This document shows positions 28,970-36,757 of a DNA stretch of 64,000 bases, piece by piece (positions within the stretch are counted from its first letter, which is position 1; each line of letters starts with the position of its first letter). This DNA is from Microbacterium radiodurans. Its GTDB lineage: Bacteria > Actinomycetota > Actinomycetes > Actinomycetales > Microbacteriaceae. A model generated the notes under the pieces. That model worked only from the letters and a program-made list of their open reading frames with translations, was not told the DNA's origin and searched no databases. Made by a program: the position numbers and the translations under genes. The stretch spans positions 558,001 through 622,000 of the forward strand of contig NZ_VYRZ01000002.1 of NCBI RefSeq assembly GCF_008710705.1, given 5' to 3'.

Positions 28970-30133
28970 ATGATGGATGCCGTGAAGCTCGCGATCGCCG
29001 GAGCCGCACTGCTGCTGGTGGCGGCGGGAGCGGTGGCTGCCGGCATCCTCCCCCCGGCCGAGCTGGTCGGTATCGCCGAGCGGGTCGCGCCGATCCTCGG
29101 CTTCGTCGTCGCCGTGACGATCGTCGCCGAGCTCGCTGCGCGGGCGGGTGTCTTCGATGTCGCCGCCGGATGGCTGGCGCGCGCATCGGGCGGCCGGACG
29201 ACGGTGCTCTGGCTGCTCATCGTGGCGCTGGCCGTGGTCGCCACGGCGTTCCTGTCCCTCGATACGACGGCCGTGCTGCTGACACCCGTCGTCGTCGCCG
29301 TCGCGCGGGCCAACGGCTTGCCGCCCCTGCCGTTCGCGTTCACGACCGTCTGGCTCGCGAACACCGCGTCGCTCGTCCTGCCGGTGTCGAATCTCACGAA
29401 TCTCCTGGCGCTCGGAAGACTGCCCGAGGGCGGCCCGGCGGCGTTCATCGCGCTCATGGGTCCGTCGGCCGCCGTCGCGATCGTCGTGACCGTGGGGCTG
29501 CTGTTCCTCATCCACCGGCGCTCGCTCGCCGGCCGGTTCCTCCCGGCGCCGATACCGCGCGCCACCGACCGGGTGCAGCTGGTCGCGGCGTCGATCGTCG
29601 TGGTCGTCCTCATGCCGGCGCTCGTGAGCGGGGTCGAGCCCTGGATCCCGGCGACGATCGCCGCGGTGGCCCTCGTGGCGCTGTTCGCATGGCGCTCGCC
29701 GCGCGCGCTCACTCCCCGGCTGGTGCCGTGGCAGCTGCTGGTCTTCGCCGCAGGACTGTTCACCGCGATGAGCGCCCTGGAGTCGCTCGGATCGGCGGTC
29801 GTCGTCGAAGTCGTCGCGGGTGAGGCGGGCGGACCGGCCGAGCTCTGGCGCCTCGCCGGCACGGCGCTGGTCACCGCCAACGCCGTCGACAACCTGCCGG
29901 CGTATCTGCTGCTGGAGTCGACGGCGAACACCCCGGAGCGACTGGGCGCCCTGCTGGTCGGCGTCAACGCCGGCCCGCTCATCACCCCGTGGGCGTCGCT
30001 GGCGACCCTGCTCTGGCACGAGCGGCTGACGTCGGTCGGCGTCGAGGTTCCGTGGCGGCGCTTCGTGCTGTGGGGCCTCATAGCGGCGCCTCTCGTCGTC
30101 GCGCTCGCGGTCGTGCCGCTCGTGCTGCGCTGA
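28970..30133 (+). CDS. ArsB/NhaD-superfamily permease (SLC13-like)
   Basis: A 387-residue polytopic membrane protein with about 10-11 hydrophobic helices. Segments such as FLSLDTTAVLLTPVVVAVAR and ANTASLVLPVSNLTNLLAL match the conserved repeats of the ion transporter superfamily that includes ArsB, NhaD and SLC13 carriers. The second half has TANAVDNLPAYLLLES, the equivalent repeat. No arsenic-resistance genes are nearby, so the substrate is open. Two adjacent ATGs (28970, 28973) follow GAGGGG. It ends 27 bp before the convergent AlkD-like gene. Confidence 0.85.
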   Translation: MMDAVKLAIAGAALLLVAAGAVAAGILPPAELVGIAERVAPILGFVVAVTIVAELAARAGVFDVAAGWLARASGGRTTVLWLLIVALAVVATAFLSLDTTAVLLTPVVVAVARANGLPPLPFAFTTVWLANTASLVLPVSNLTNLLALGRLPEGGPAAFIALMGPSAAVAIVVTVGLLFLIHRRSLAGRFLPAPIPRATDRVQLVAASIVVVVLMPALVSGVEPWIPATIAAVALVALFAWRSPRALTPRLVPWQLLVFAAGLFTAMSALESLGSAVVVEVVAGEAGGPAELWRLAGTALVTANAVDNLPAYLLLESTANTPERLGALLVGVNAGPLITPWASLATLLWHERLTSVGVEVPWRRFVLWGLIAAPLVVALAVVPLVLR

Positions 30134-30160
30134 CGACCGGTGCGCCGCGATGCGCGCCCG

Positions 30161-30490
30161 TCACGGCAGATGCTTGAGCGTGCTCTCGACGAGCGGCGCG
30201 GATGCCGCATTCCCCCGGACGGACGGCAGGGCGAGCAGCGCCATCGCGGCGTATCGCTCCTCCCGGTGGGATGCCGCATCCCACAGTCCCCGTGCCGTCT
30301 CGCGAAGCGCGTCGGCGTCGCTCTCCCCCGCCGCTGCCGCGGTGCGCGCGATGAGCCGCGCCTCGGGCACCCGGACGCCGAGGAACGGCATCGCGGACTT
30401 CATGTAGGCCTGCTGCCGCGCGGCGCGCGCCGGATCGGCCGCGGCGCGCAGCTTCGCACGGATCTCGTCGGCGAGGTGCGAGGCGCTCAT
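30161..30490 (-). pseudogene. N-terminal half of an AlkD-like DNA alkylation repair protein
   Basis: 109 residues matching the start of DNA alkylation repair (AlkD, HEAT-like) glycosylases: ARQQAYMKSAMPFLGVRVPE, then LWDAASHREERYAAMALLAL. Family members are about 220-240 residues; here the frame stops at about half, and only 27 bp separate it from the converging permease, so there is no room for the rest. The catalytic region in the second half is absent. It is either a remnant or a short non-catalytic protein. It lies 16 bp downstream of the ACT gene. Confidence 0.7.
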
Positions 30491-30506
30491 GGCGGCGGCG
30501 CGGGTC

Positions 30507-31013
30507 TCAGGCGAGAGTGAGGTCGACCTGGATCTCCCCGGCGAGACGCTCGAGGTCGGCGATGACCTCGTCGGTGTCGAAGCCGGCGGGAAGGCGCACG
30601 ACGAGCGTCGCTTCGAACAGCGTGCCGCCGGCCATCGGGGCGTCGAGCGTGCGACTCGTGAGCGCGTCGATACTGAGGGCGTGAGCCCCGACCGCGTCGC
30701 TGATCTCGCGGACGATCCCCGGATGGTCGTTGCCCAGGATCGAGAAGCGGAGCGCCTGACCCGTCGCCTCGGTCGGGGCGAGCGGACGGTGCGTCGTCAC
30801 ACGGAGGAGACCCTCCAGGCGCTCCAACGCCTCCACGAGCGCGGCCGCCCGGTCGGTCGGAATCTCGACCAGGACGATGCCGGCGAACGCTCCGGCGAGC
30901 TCGGCGAGCTCGCTGCGCTCCCAGTTGCCGCCGTGCGCGGCCACGGTGTCGGCGAGCGTGCGGACGAGCCCGACCCGGTCGTCGCCGACCACGGTGAGTA
31001 CCAGCTGAGTCAT
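30507..31013 (-). CDS. Tandem ACT-domain protein (GcvR-like)
   Basis: 168 residues made of two ACT domains: MTQLVLTVVGDDRVGLVRTL at the N-terminus and RFSILGNDHPGIVREISDAV from about residue 84. GcvR-type proteins bind small ligands such as glycine and regulate metabolism; no glycine-cleavage gene is nearby, so the ligand is unknown. The ATG at 31013 is preceded by TAGGCT 7 nt upstream, predicting leaderless translation; a longer in-frame extension would run into the tRNA terminator. The AlkD fragment follows in the same direction. Confidence 0.88.
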   Translation of the reverse strand: MTQLVLTVVGDDRVGLVRTLADTVAAHGGNWERSELAELAGAFAGIVLVEIPTDRAAALVEALERLEGLLRVTTHRPLAPTEATGQALRFSILGNDHPGIVREISDAVGAHALSIDALTSRTLDAPMAGGTLFEATLVVRLPAGFDTDEVIADLERLAGEIQVDLTLA

Positions 31014-31020
31014 GGCGCCG

Positions 31021-31026
31021 AGCCTA
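31021..31026 (-). promoter_or_regulatory. Candidate -10 (TAGGCT) for the leaderless ACT gene
   Basis: TAGGCT, 7 nt (CGGCGCC), then the ATG at 31013. It lies between the tRNA terminator and the gene. Confidence 0.55.
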
Positions 31027-31073
31027 GCCCGGCACTGGTTCGGGCCGCGGGGCGGACGGTGCCCGAAACGACA

Positions 31074-31097
31074 AAACCCCCGGAGATCCGGGGGTTT
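31074..31097 (-). terminator. Intrinsic terminator of the tRNA Gly-Cys-Val operon
   Basis: Perfect 10-bp stem (AAACCCCCGG with its complement) and a 4-nt loop, followed on the minus strand by TTTTGTCG. It begins 6 bp after the tRNA-Val 3' end. Confidence 0.92.
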
Positions 31098-31102
31098 CAC
31101 AG

Positions 31103-31174
31103 TGCGCGATACTGGGATCGAACCAGTGACCTCTTCCGTGTCAGGGAAGCGCGCTACCGCTGCGCCAATCGCGC
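31103..31174 (-). tRNA. tRNA-Val (GAC)
   Basis: 72 nt. The acceptor stem GCGCGAT pairs with ATCGCGC, with discriminator A. The anticodon stem CTTCC/GGAAG encloses CTGACAC, giving anticodon GAC. The T-arm holds GGTTCGATCC. No CCA is encoded. Last gene of a three-tRNA minus-strand operon. Confidence 0.97.
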
Positions 31175-31201
31175 CTATACAGGCTGTTCAGTTGTGAGGC
31201 G

Positions 31202-31272
31202 AGGTGGCGACGGGATTCGAACCCGTGTAAACGGCTTTGCAGGCCGGTGCCTAGCCGCTCGGCCACGCCACC
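31202..31272 (-). tRNA. tRNA-Cys (GCA)
   Basis: 71 nt. Acceptor GGTGGCG/CGCCACC, discriminator U. The anticodon loop CTGCAAA gives GCA. The T-loop is TTCGAAT. No encoded CCA. It lies 27 bp upstream of tRNA-Val(GAC) in the operon. Confidence 0.97.
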
Positions 31273-31327
31273 GTGTGTGGTTCTGACCCACGTGCCGGAT
31301 CTCCCTGACGGGAGATCCTCGCACTCG

Positions 31328-31399
31328 AGCGGATGACGAGATTCGAACTCGCGACCCTCACCTTGGCAAGGTGATGCGCTACCACTGCGCTACATCCGC
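31328..31399 (-). tRNA. tRNA-Gly (GCC)
   Basis: 72 nt. Acceptor GCGGATG/CATCCGC, discriminator U. The anticodon loop TTGCCAA gives GCC. First gene of the operon. No encoded CCA. Confidence 0.97.
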
Positions 31400-31431
31400 A
31401 TTTCGTTCCGGATCCCTCCGGCACTTGTTAA

Positions 31432-31459
31432 ACATTAGCCGACGATCGCAGGAGCGCAA
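31432..31459 (-). promoter_or_regulatory. Candidate promoter of the tRNA operon
   Basis: On the minus strand TTGCGC (31459-31454) and TAATGT (31437-31432) are separated by 16 nt. The predicted transcription start is about 25 nt before tRNA-Gly. Confidence 0.6.
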
Positions 31460-31517
31460 AACCGATGGCGTCCCGCGCGTGTCTCCCGCCGCGTGCGTGG
31501 CGGCACCCGGCATCCGG

Positions 31518-31523
31518 TATGCT
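31518..31523 (+). promoter_or_regulatory. Candidate -10 (TATGCT) of tRNA-Val(CAC)
   Basis: TATGCT lies 28 nt before the mature 5' end on the plus strand. The -35 region is GC-rich and not clear. Confidence 0.45.
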
Positions 31524-31551
31524 CGTATCTCGGCCCTTCGGGGCCTGCTTC

Positions 31552-31625
31552 GGGCGATTGGCGCAGTTGGTTAGCGCGCTTCCTTCACACGGAAGAGGTC
31601 GTGGGTTCGAGTCCCGCATCGCCCA
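31552..31625 (+). tRNA. tRNA-Val (CAC)
   Basis: 74 nt. Acceptor GGGCGAT/ATCGCCC with discriminator A. The anticodon loop TTCACAC gives CAC. The T-loop is TTCGAGT. Single-gene plus-strand unit, divergent from the three-tRNA operon and followed by a terminator. Confidence 0.97.
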
Positions 31626-31638
31626 CCGAAGGAACAAG

Positions 31639-31662
31639 GGCCCCGCGGATCGCCGCGGGGCC
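31639..31662 (+). terminator. Terminator of tRNA-Val(CAC)
   Basis: Perfect 10-bp stem GGCCCCGCGG with its complement and a 4-nt loop, followed by TTCGTCATT. It starts 13 bp after the tRNA. Confidence 0.88.
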
Positions 31663-31733
31663 TTCGTCATTGCCGCGGGGGGCTCAGCGGCGGCGTCCGG
31701 CGCCGGGACCTCGAGCGCCTGCTCCCGCGCGCT

Positions 31734-32273
31734 TCAGCGGCCCGCGACCCGCCAGCCGTAACGCTGTGCGAGCTGGCCCGCGACGCGTAGATACACGGAG
31801 CGGTCGACGGCGCCGGCCGTGCGGCGGATCGCCCCGGCCGGCACGAGGTAGATCTGGTCGACGTCGAGCCAGGATGGCCGTCCTTCGCGATCCCACTCCC
31901 CCGCTCCGAGGGGCAGATGATCGCGATGACCGGCATGGGGCCTGCTCGTCAGCTTCATGGCCCAGCTGCTCTCCGCGTCGGCGCGCGCGAGCACGAGGAG
32001 CGGCCGGTCCTTGCCCTGCGACGGATCCTCGGCGTACGGCACCCGGGCCCAGACGACCTCCCCCGGGTCCGGCAGCACGTCGGGCCGCGGCCGGTAGGCC
32101 AGCGAGAGCCCGCCGGCTGGCGGGAGGGCGACCTCGACCACGGATGCCGCATCCGTTCTCCTGGGCGCCGTGCCGCCCGCGCGGGGAGACGGAGACGGGA
32201 CGCGCACCGTTCCCGGAGACGGTGACGACCGCCGAGGTCGCAGCAGATCCCAGACGCGAGAGAGCACACCCAT
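31734..32273 (-). CDS. Solo PemK/MazF-like protein
   Basis: 179 residues. A basic, proline-rich N-terminal extension of about 60 residues precedes a PemK/MazF-like domain with GEVVWARVPYAEDPSQGKDR and RPLLVLARA, the conserved strand-turn core of type II toxins that cut RNA. The C-terminus has WLDVDQIYLVPAGAIRR. No antitoxin ORF is adjacent on either side, so it may be an orphan with a housekeeping role. It follows amt in the same direction, but a strong terminator (32318-32353) separates them. Confidence 0.75.
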   Translation of the reverse strand: MGVLSRVWDLLRPRRSSPSPGTVRVPSPSPRAGGTAPRRTDAASVVEVALPPAGGLSLAYRPRPDVLPDPGEVVWARVPYAEDPSQGKDRPLLVLARADAESSWAMKLTSRPHAGHRDHLPLGAGEWDREGRPSWLDVDQIYLVPAGAIRRTAGAVDRSVYLRVAGQLAQRYGWRVAGR

Positions 32274-32317
32274 GCCGACACGCTAACTCAGCGCGTCCGG
32301 CCGCCACGCACGACGAA

Positions 32318-32353
32318 GGCGGGGCGCCGCGGATCTCTCCGCGGCGCCCCGCC
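32318..32353 (-). terminator. Strong terminator downstream of amt
   Basis: A perfect 15-bp stem (arms 32318-32332 and 32339-32353) with a 6-nt loop, followed on the minus strand by TTCGTCGTGCG. It lies 22 bp after the amt stop. Confidence 0.88.
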
Positions 32354-32375
32354 CGTGTGCGAGGGATGGACCCGA

Positions 32376-33644
32376 TCAGACCTTGGCGTCGGACAGGGTG
32401 TAGCCGACCTCGCCGTGCACGACCGTGTCGATGCCGGCGATCTCGTCCTCGTTCTTGACCCGGAAGCCGATCGTCTTCTCGATCGCGAAGCCGATGGCGT
32501 AGGCGAGCACGAACGAGTAGGCGAGCACCGCGAAGGCTGCGATCGCCTGGACGATCAGCTGGCTGGCGTCGCCGCCCATGAACAGGCCGGTGCCGTTCGC
32601 GAAGAAGCCGAGGTAGAGGGTTCCGATGAGGCCGCCGACGAGGTGGATGCCCACGACGTCGAGCGAGTCGTCGAAGCCCCACTTGTACTTCAGCTCGATC
32701 GACAGGGCGCAGGCGGCGCCGGCGATGAAGCCGAGCACGATCGCCCAGATCGGGTCGAGCGAGGCGCAGGCCGGGGTGATCGCGACGAGACCGGCGACGG
32801 CGCCCGACGCGGCACCGACGGACGTCGGCTTGCCGTCCTTGATCTTCTCGACGAGCAGCCAGGCCAGGAGAGCCGCGGCAGGAGCGGCGATCGTGTTGAT
32901 GAAGGCGAGCGCTGCGGTGCCGTCGGCGGCGAGCTCCGAGCCGGCGTTGAAGCCGAACCAGCCGAACCACAGCAGACCGGCACCCAGCAGCACGAACGGC
33001 GGGTTGTGGGGGACGTGGACGCCCTTCTGGAAACCGACGCGCTTGCCGAGGACGAGGGCCAGAGCCAGTGCTGCGGCACCGGCGTTGATGTGCACGGCGG
33101 TGCCGCCGGCGAAGTCGATCGCGCCGACGCCGAAGACGTCCTGGAGGCCCTTGGTGATCCAACCGCCGTACTCGAACGAACCGTCATCGGCGAGGCCGAA
33201 GTTGAACACCCAGCTGGCGACCGGGAAGTAGACGACAGTCGCCCAGATGCCGGCGAACAGCATCCACGCGCCGAACTTCGCGCGGTCGGCGATCGCGCCC
33301 GAGACGAGGGCGACGGTGAGGATGGCGAACGTCGCCTGGAAGCACACGAAGGCCATCGGCGGGAAGGCTGCGTCCTCGGGAGTCTCGAGGAGGCTCGTGA
33401 GGCCGATGGCGCTCCAGTCGATCGCCCACGGGAAGACGGTGCCCTCGGCGGCCGGGAAGGCGATCGCGTAGCCGAAGACGACCCAGAGGACGCCGATGAG
33501 GCCGAGCGCGCCGAAGCTCATCATCATCATGCTGATGACGCTCTTGGCCTTGACGAGGCCGCCGTAGAAGAACGCGAGTCCGGGCGTCATCAGCAGGACG
33601 AACGCGGCCGCGATGAGTATGAATGCGGTGTTGCCTTGATCCAT
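32376..33644 (-). CDS. amt: Ammonium transporter Amt
   Basis: A 422-residue Amt/MEP/Rh channel with about 11 membrane helices. The signature DFAGGTAVHINAGAAALALA and the pore-histidine segment VVGIHLVGGLIGTLYLGFF are present. It starts at the ATG at 33644 with AGAGAGG upstream. No glnK/glnB or glnD follows; a terminator ends the unit. A GlnR-type half box lies about 90 bp upstream, so it is probably induced under nitrogen limitation. Confidence 0.96.
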   Translation of the reverse strand: MDQGNTAFILIAAAFVLLMTPGLAFFYGGLVKAKSVISMMMMSFGALGLIGVLWVVFGYAIAFPAAEGTVFPWAIDWSAIGLTSLLETPEDAAFPPMAFVCFQATFAILTVALVSGAIADRAKFGAWMLFAGIWATVVYFPVASWVFNFGLADDGSFEYGGWITKGLQDVFGVGAIDFAGGTAVHINAGAAALALALVLGKRVGFQKGVHVPHNPPFVLLGAGLLWFGWFGFNAGSELAADGTAALAFINTIAAPAAALLAWLLVEKIKDGKPTSVGAASGAVAGLVAITPACASLDPIWAIVLGFIAGAACALSIELKYKWGFDDSLDVVGIHLVGGLIGTLYLGFFANGTGLFMGGDASQLIVQAIAAFAVLAYSFVLAYAIGFAIEKTIGFRVKNEDEIAGIDTVVHGEVGYTLSDAKV

Positions 33645-33734
33645 CTCGAAGGGAAACCTCTCTGCAGGGACGCAGGTGTAGCGTCGGGTCCCCTCAGTGT
33701 TGTGGCGGCCGGTTTCCCCCGACGGCCCCGCTGT

Positions 33735-33750
33735 GTTTCCAGTCCGTTAC
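33735..33750 (-). promoter_or_regulatory. GlnR-like binding site upstream of amt
   Basis: On the minus strand GTAAC, six nt, then GAAAC: the a-site/b-site layout of actinobacterial GlnR boxes. Another GGAAAC-like element follows about 17 nt downstream, near the position expected for a second half. It sits 91-106 nt upstream of the amt ATG in a 166-bp gap. The match to the consensus is from memory. Confidence 0.6.
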
Positions 33751-33810
33751 GGAACGCGGCATCCGGTAAACATCAGGTTTCGCGGCGCCGGGCGGGCGCC
33801 GTGCGTCCGC

Positions 33811-34839
33811 TCAGGAGTGGGTGAGAGCGACCAGTCGCGAGATGGCGCGCAGATACTTCTTGCGGTATCCGCCCGCGAGCATGTCGTCGCCGAAGACCTC
33901 GTCGAGCGCGCGGCCGGTCGCGCGGATCGGGATCTGCGCGTCGTAGGCGCGGTCGATGAAGGCGACGAAGCGCAGCGCCGCCGACTGGTCGGTGAGCTGG
34001 GCGACCTCGCGCAGGCCGATGACCTCGACGCCGTCGATCAGGCGGATGTACCGCGACGGATGCACCGACGCGAGGTGGGCGACGACGTCGGCGAACGCGT
34101 CGTCCGAGACCGCGCCGGTCCGGGATGCCGCGTCGATCTCGCCCCGGTAGGTCTCGGCGTCGAGGACGATCGCGTGCCCGTCCACGGCGCGCTGGCGGTA
34201 GTCGGTGCCGTCGATGCGGATGGTCTCGAAGCTCGCGGCCATGGCGTGGATCTCGCGGAGGAAGTCCTGCGCCGCGAAGCGTCCCTCGCCGAGCGCGTTC
34301 GGCGGAGTGTTGGACGTCGCCGCCAGGCGCGTCCCTGAGGTCACGAGCTCGCCCAGCAGCCGGGTCATCACCATCGTGTCGCCGGGGTCGTCGAGTTCGA
34401 ATTCGTCGATGCAGATGAGGTCCGCCCCGCGCAGCAGCTGCACCGTGTTCTGGTAGCCGACGGCACCGACCAGGGCGGTGTACTCGATGAACGAGCCGAA
34501 GTACTTCCGGCGAGCAGGCATCGCATGGTAGATCGCCGCGAGCAGATGCGTCTTGCCGACGCCGAAGCCGCCGTCGAGGTAGACGCCGGGCTTCGTCTCG
34601 GGAGCCTTCTTCGCCCGGCGGAAGAATCCACCGCGTGCGGCGGGAGCGCCGCCGCCGGCGAACGTCTCGAGCAGGTCCTTCGACTCCTGCTGCGAGGGGT
34701 ACTGCGGATCGGCGCGGTACGAGTCGAACGTCGCGCGATCGAACTGCGGCGGTGGCACGAGAGCCGCCAGCATCTCGGCGCCGGAGACGTCGGGACGTCG
34801 GTCGCTCAGGCGCAGGATTCCGGCGGATGTGCTCGTCAC
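33811..34839 (-). CDS. zapE: Cell division protein ZapE (AFG1-like ATPase)
   Basis: A 342-residue AFG1/ZapE family P-loop ATPase. Walker A is GGFGVGKTHLLA (about residue 95) and Walker B is LICIDEFELDDPGD. In E. coli ZapE associates with the Z-ring; the actinobacterial role is less clear. The GTG at 34839 is preceded by TAGGGT 6 nt upstream (34846-34851), so a leaderless mRNA is likely. It is transcribed away from the RibD-like gene 33 bp away. Confidence 0.92.
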   Translation of the reverse strand: MTSTSAGILRLSDRRPDVSGAEMLAALVPPPQFDRATFDSYRADPQYPSQQESKDLLETFAGGGAPAARGGFFRRAKKAPETKPGVYLDGGFGVGKTHLLAAIYHAMPARRKYFGSFIEYTALVGAVGYQNTVQLLRGADLICIDEFELDDPGDTMVMTRLLGELVTSGTRLAATSNTPPNALGEGRFAAQDFLREIHAMAASFETIRIDGTDYRQRAVDGHAIVLDAETYRGEIDAASRTGAVSDDAFADVVAHLASVHPSRYIRLIDGVEVIGLREVAQLTDQSAALRFVAFIDRAYDAQIPIRATGRALDEVFGDDMLAGGYRKKYLRAISRLVALTHS

Positions 34840-34845
34840 GGATCA

Positions 34846-34851
34846 ACCCTA
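34846..34851 (-). promoter_or_regulatory. Candidate -10 (TAGGGT) for leaderless zapE
   Basis: TAGGGT, six nt, then the GTG of zapE. Only 33 bp separate zapE from the divergent RibD-like gene, so the two promoters must overlap. Confidence 0.55.
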
Positions 34852-34872
34852 ACCGCGTGAAAGGATGACGCC

Positions 34873-35586
34873 GTGCGTGTGACCGAGGTAGTGCCCGTGA
34901 CCGCCGAGAGCGCGGATGCCGCAACCGACGAGGGCCGCGCCTGGCTGACCGCGCGCTATGCCGACGATCGGCCGGCATTCGTCCGGATGAACATGGTCGC
35001 GACGCTCACCGGGGCGGCCGCCGGCGGGGACGGCACGAGCGACAGCATCACGAGCCCGACCGACCGCACCGTCCTCGGCGTGATCCGCCGAGCCGCGGAC
35101 GTCGTGGTGGTCGGCGCGGCGACGGTCCGGGCGGAGGGGTACGTCGTCCCCCGCACGGCGTCGCTCGCGATCGTGTCGCGGACGGGTCGGATCGACGGTC
35201 ACCGGCTGGCGGCGGCCTCGGTCGGGCGGGTCGTCCTGCTCGTGCCGGAATCCGCCGCCGCGTCCCCCCCGGAGGGCGTGGAGGTGGTGCGTGTCGGACC
35301 CGGCCCCGACATCGCTCCCCGCGAGGTGCTCGCTTCTCTCGCCGAGCGGGGGTGGCGGCGCGTGGTCTGCGAGGGCGGTCCCGCTCTGGCCGCGCAGTTC
35401 GCCGCAGCAGGCCTCATCGACGAGTACTGCGTGACGGTCGCGCCCTCGCTCACGCCTGCCGAGCGACCGTTCCTCCCCCTCGGCACGCACGTCGAGACGG
35501 ACGTCGCCGGGATGATCGTCGACGAGGCGGGCTTCAGCTATCTCCGGCTGCGGGCGCGCCGTGGCGGCGCAGCCAATCGGCGATGA
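34873..35586 (+). CDS. RibD C-terminal/dihydrofolate-reductase-like protein
   Basis: 237 residues of the pyrimidine reductase (RibD_C) fold, with FVRMNMVATLTGAAAG near the N-terminus, ADVVVVGAATVRAEGY in the middle and RRVVCEGGPALAAQFAAAGL near the C-terminus. Such proteins use NADPH; stand-alone actinobacterial members may take part in riboflavin or other reductive steps. No riboflavin genes are nearby. GTG start at 34873, with AAGGAT 6 nt before it, a weak leaderless -10. Its 3' end overlaps the convergent hydrolase by 53 bp. Confidence 0.85.
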   Translation: MRVTEVVPVTAESADAATDEGRAWLTARYADDRPAFVRMNMVATLTGAAAGGDGTSDSITSPTDRTVLGVIRRAADVVVVGAATVRAEGYVVPRTASLAIVSRTGRIDGHRLAAASVGRVVLLVPESAAASPPEGVEVVRVGPGPDIAPREVLASLAERGWRRVVCEGGPALAAQFAAAGLIDEYCVTVAPSLTPAERPFLPLGTHVETDVAGMIVDEAGFSYLRLRARRGGAANRR

Positions 35587-36748
35587 CCGCGGACCAGCGC
35601 TCCGAGTCGTAGTTCCACAGCTTCGTGTGCCGGGCGACGGCGAAGACCTCGAGCTCGACGAGATCGGGCCGCGCCTCGGCGAGCGCGTGCGAGGCGTCCG
35701 AAGGGACGAATCCGTCGTCGTCGCTGTGCAGGACGAGGATGGGATGCCGCAGCTCCGCCGCCCGCGCGACGACGTCGAGCCGGTCGAAGGGGATGCGGCC
35801 GCGGGCGCCGATGAGGCGCGTGCCCCAGTCGCTGTCGAGTGCCTGCACGGCCGCCGACGCGACGGGGGTCGGGATGCCCAGCATCCGAGCCTGATAGTCG
35901 AGCACGATGCGCCAGTCGATCACCGGCGACTCCAGGACGAGTCCCGCGATGAGGTCGCGGTGGGCCGAGTTCAGGGCGAGCTGCAGCGCGATCGCGCCGC
36001 CCATGGACCATCCCATGATGAAGACGCGCTTCGCGCCGCGACGGCGCGCGAGCCCGATGGCCGCATCGACGTCGCGCCATTCGGTCGCACCGAGCGTGTA
36101 GGTGCCGCTGCGGCTGCGCGGCGCCTCGCCGTCGTTGCGGTACGACACCAGAAGCGAGGTCACGCCCGCGGCGCGGAACACCGGGACCGCGCGCAGCGCC
36201 TCCGCCTTGGTGGTGCCGCGACCGTGCACCTGGATGACCCAGGTGTGCGTGTCGGTCTCGGCCGGGAAGATCCACGCCGGGCAGGGACCGAGCGGCGAGC
36301 CGATGAGCTCCATCGCGTACGGGACGTGCAATTCATCGGGCGAGGAGAAGTACCAGCCGCTGAACGCGGCAGCCGAGGACAGGCTGTCGTCGGCGGTGAC
36401 GTGGGTGAGGAGCTTCCGCTTCACGGATGACGCGTCGGCCGAGAGCACGGCTCCGACCTTGACGTACGACTGCGTGCCCGTGGTGAAGACGCCGTAGCGG
36501 CCGGGCAGCTCCGTGTCGGGCGAGCGCGCGAGCGTCATCGTCTGGGCGGCGACGTCGACCGTCCGGATCTCCGTGTCGGGGACGCGGCCGGCGGGGGTGA
36601 CGACCCGGCGCGCGACGCGCATCGAGACGGTGCCGAGCATCGCGAGCGACAGCCCGAGGGCACCGGCGATCGTGACGATCGCCGCTCTCACCGCCGGCGC
36701 CGCGGCGGGTGTTGCATCGCCGGTACCGGCGCGCCTGGAACCCATCAT
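35534..36748 (-). CDS. Membrane-anchored alpha/beta hydrolase
   Basis: 404 residues. An N-terminal membrane helix at about 21-43 (AAIVTIAGALGLSLAMLGTV) is followed by an extension of about 130 residues, then an alpha/beta-hydrolase domain. The triad is visible: Ser in FIMGWSMGGAIALQL, Asp in LVLHSDDDGFVPSD and His in VFAVARHTKLWN. The oxyanion region is IQVHGRGTTK. Substrate unknown. The -10-like TAGAGT (36758-36763) lies 9 nt before the double ATG. Confidence 0.88.
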   Translation of the reverse strand: MMGSRRAGTGDATPAAAPAVRAAIVTIAGALGLSLAMLGTVSMRVARRVVTPAGRVPDTEIRTVDVAAQTMTLARSPDTELPGRYGVFTTGTQSYVKVGAVLSADASSVKRKLLTHVTADDSLSSAAAFSGWYFSSPDELHVPYAMELIGSPLGPCPAWIFPAETDTHTWVIQVHGRGTTKAEALRAVPVFRAAGVTSLLVSYRNDGEAPRSRSGTYTLGATEWRDVDAAIGLARRRGAKRVFIMGWSMGGAIALQLALNSAHRDLIAGLVLESPVIDWRIVLDYQARMLGIPTPVASAAVQALDSDWGTRLIGARGRIPFDRLDVVARAAELRHPILVLHSDDDGFVPSDASHALAEARPDLVELEVFAVARHTKLWNYDSERWSAVIADWLRRHGAPAAGDS

Positions 36749-36757
36749 CGAGGCCTC

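Noticed and set aside
28970..30133. Arsenite efflux pump ArsB
   Set aside because: The fold matches the superfamily, but no arsR, arsC or arsA is adjacent, so the substrate cannot be assigned.
31103..31625. tRNA cluster as an integration site for a genomic island
   Set aside because: No integrase, no direct repeat of a tRNA 3' end and no change in composition or gene type around the cluster.
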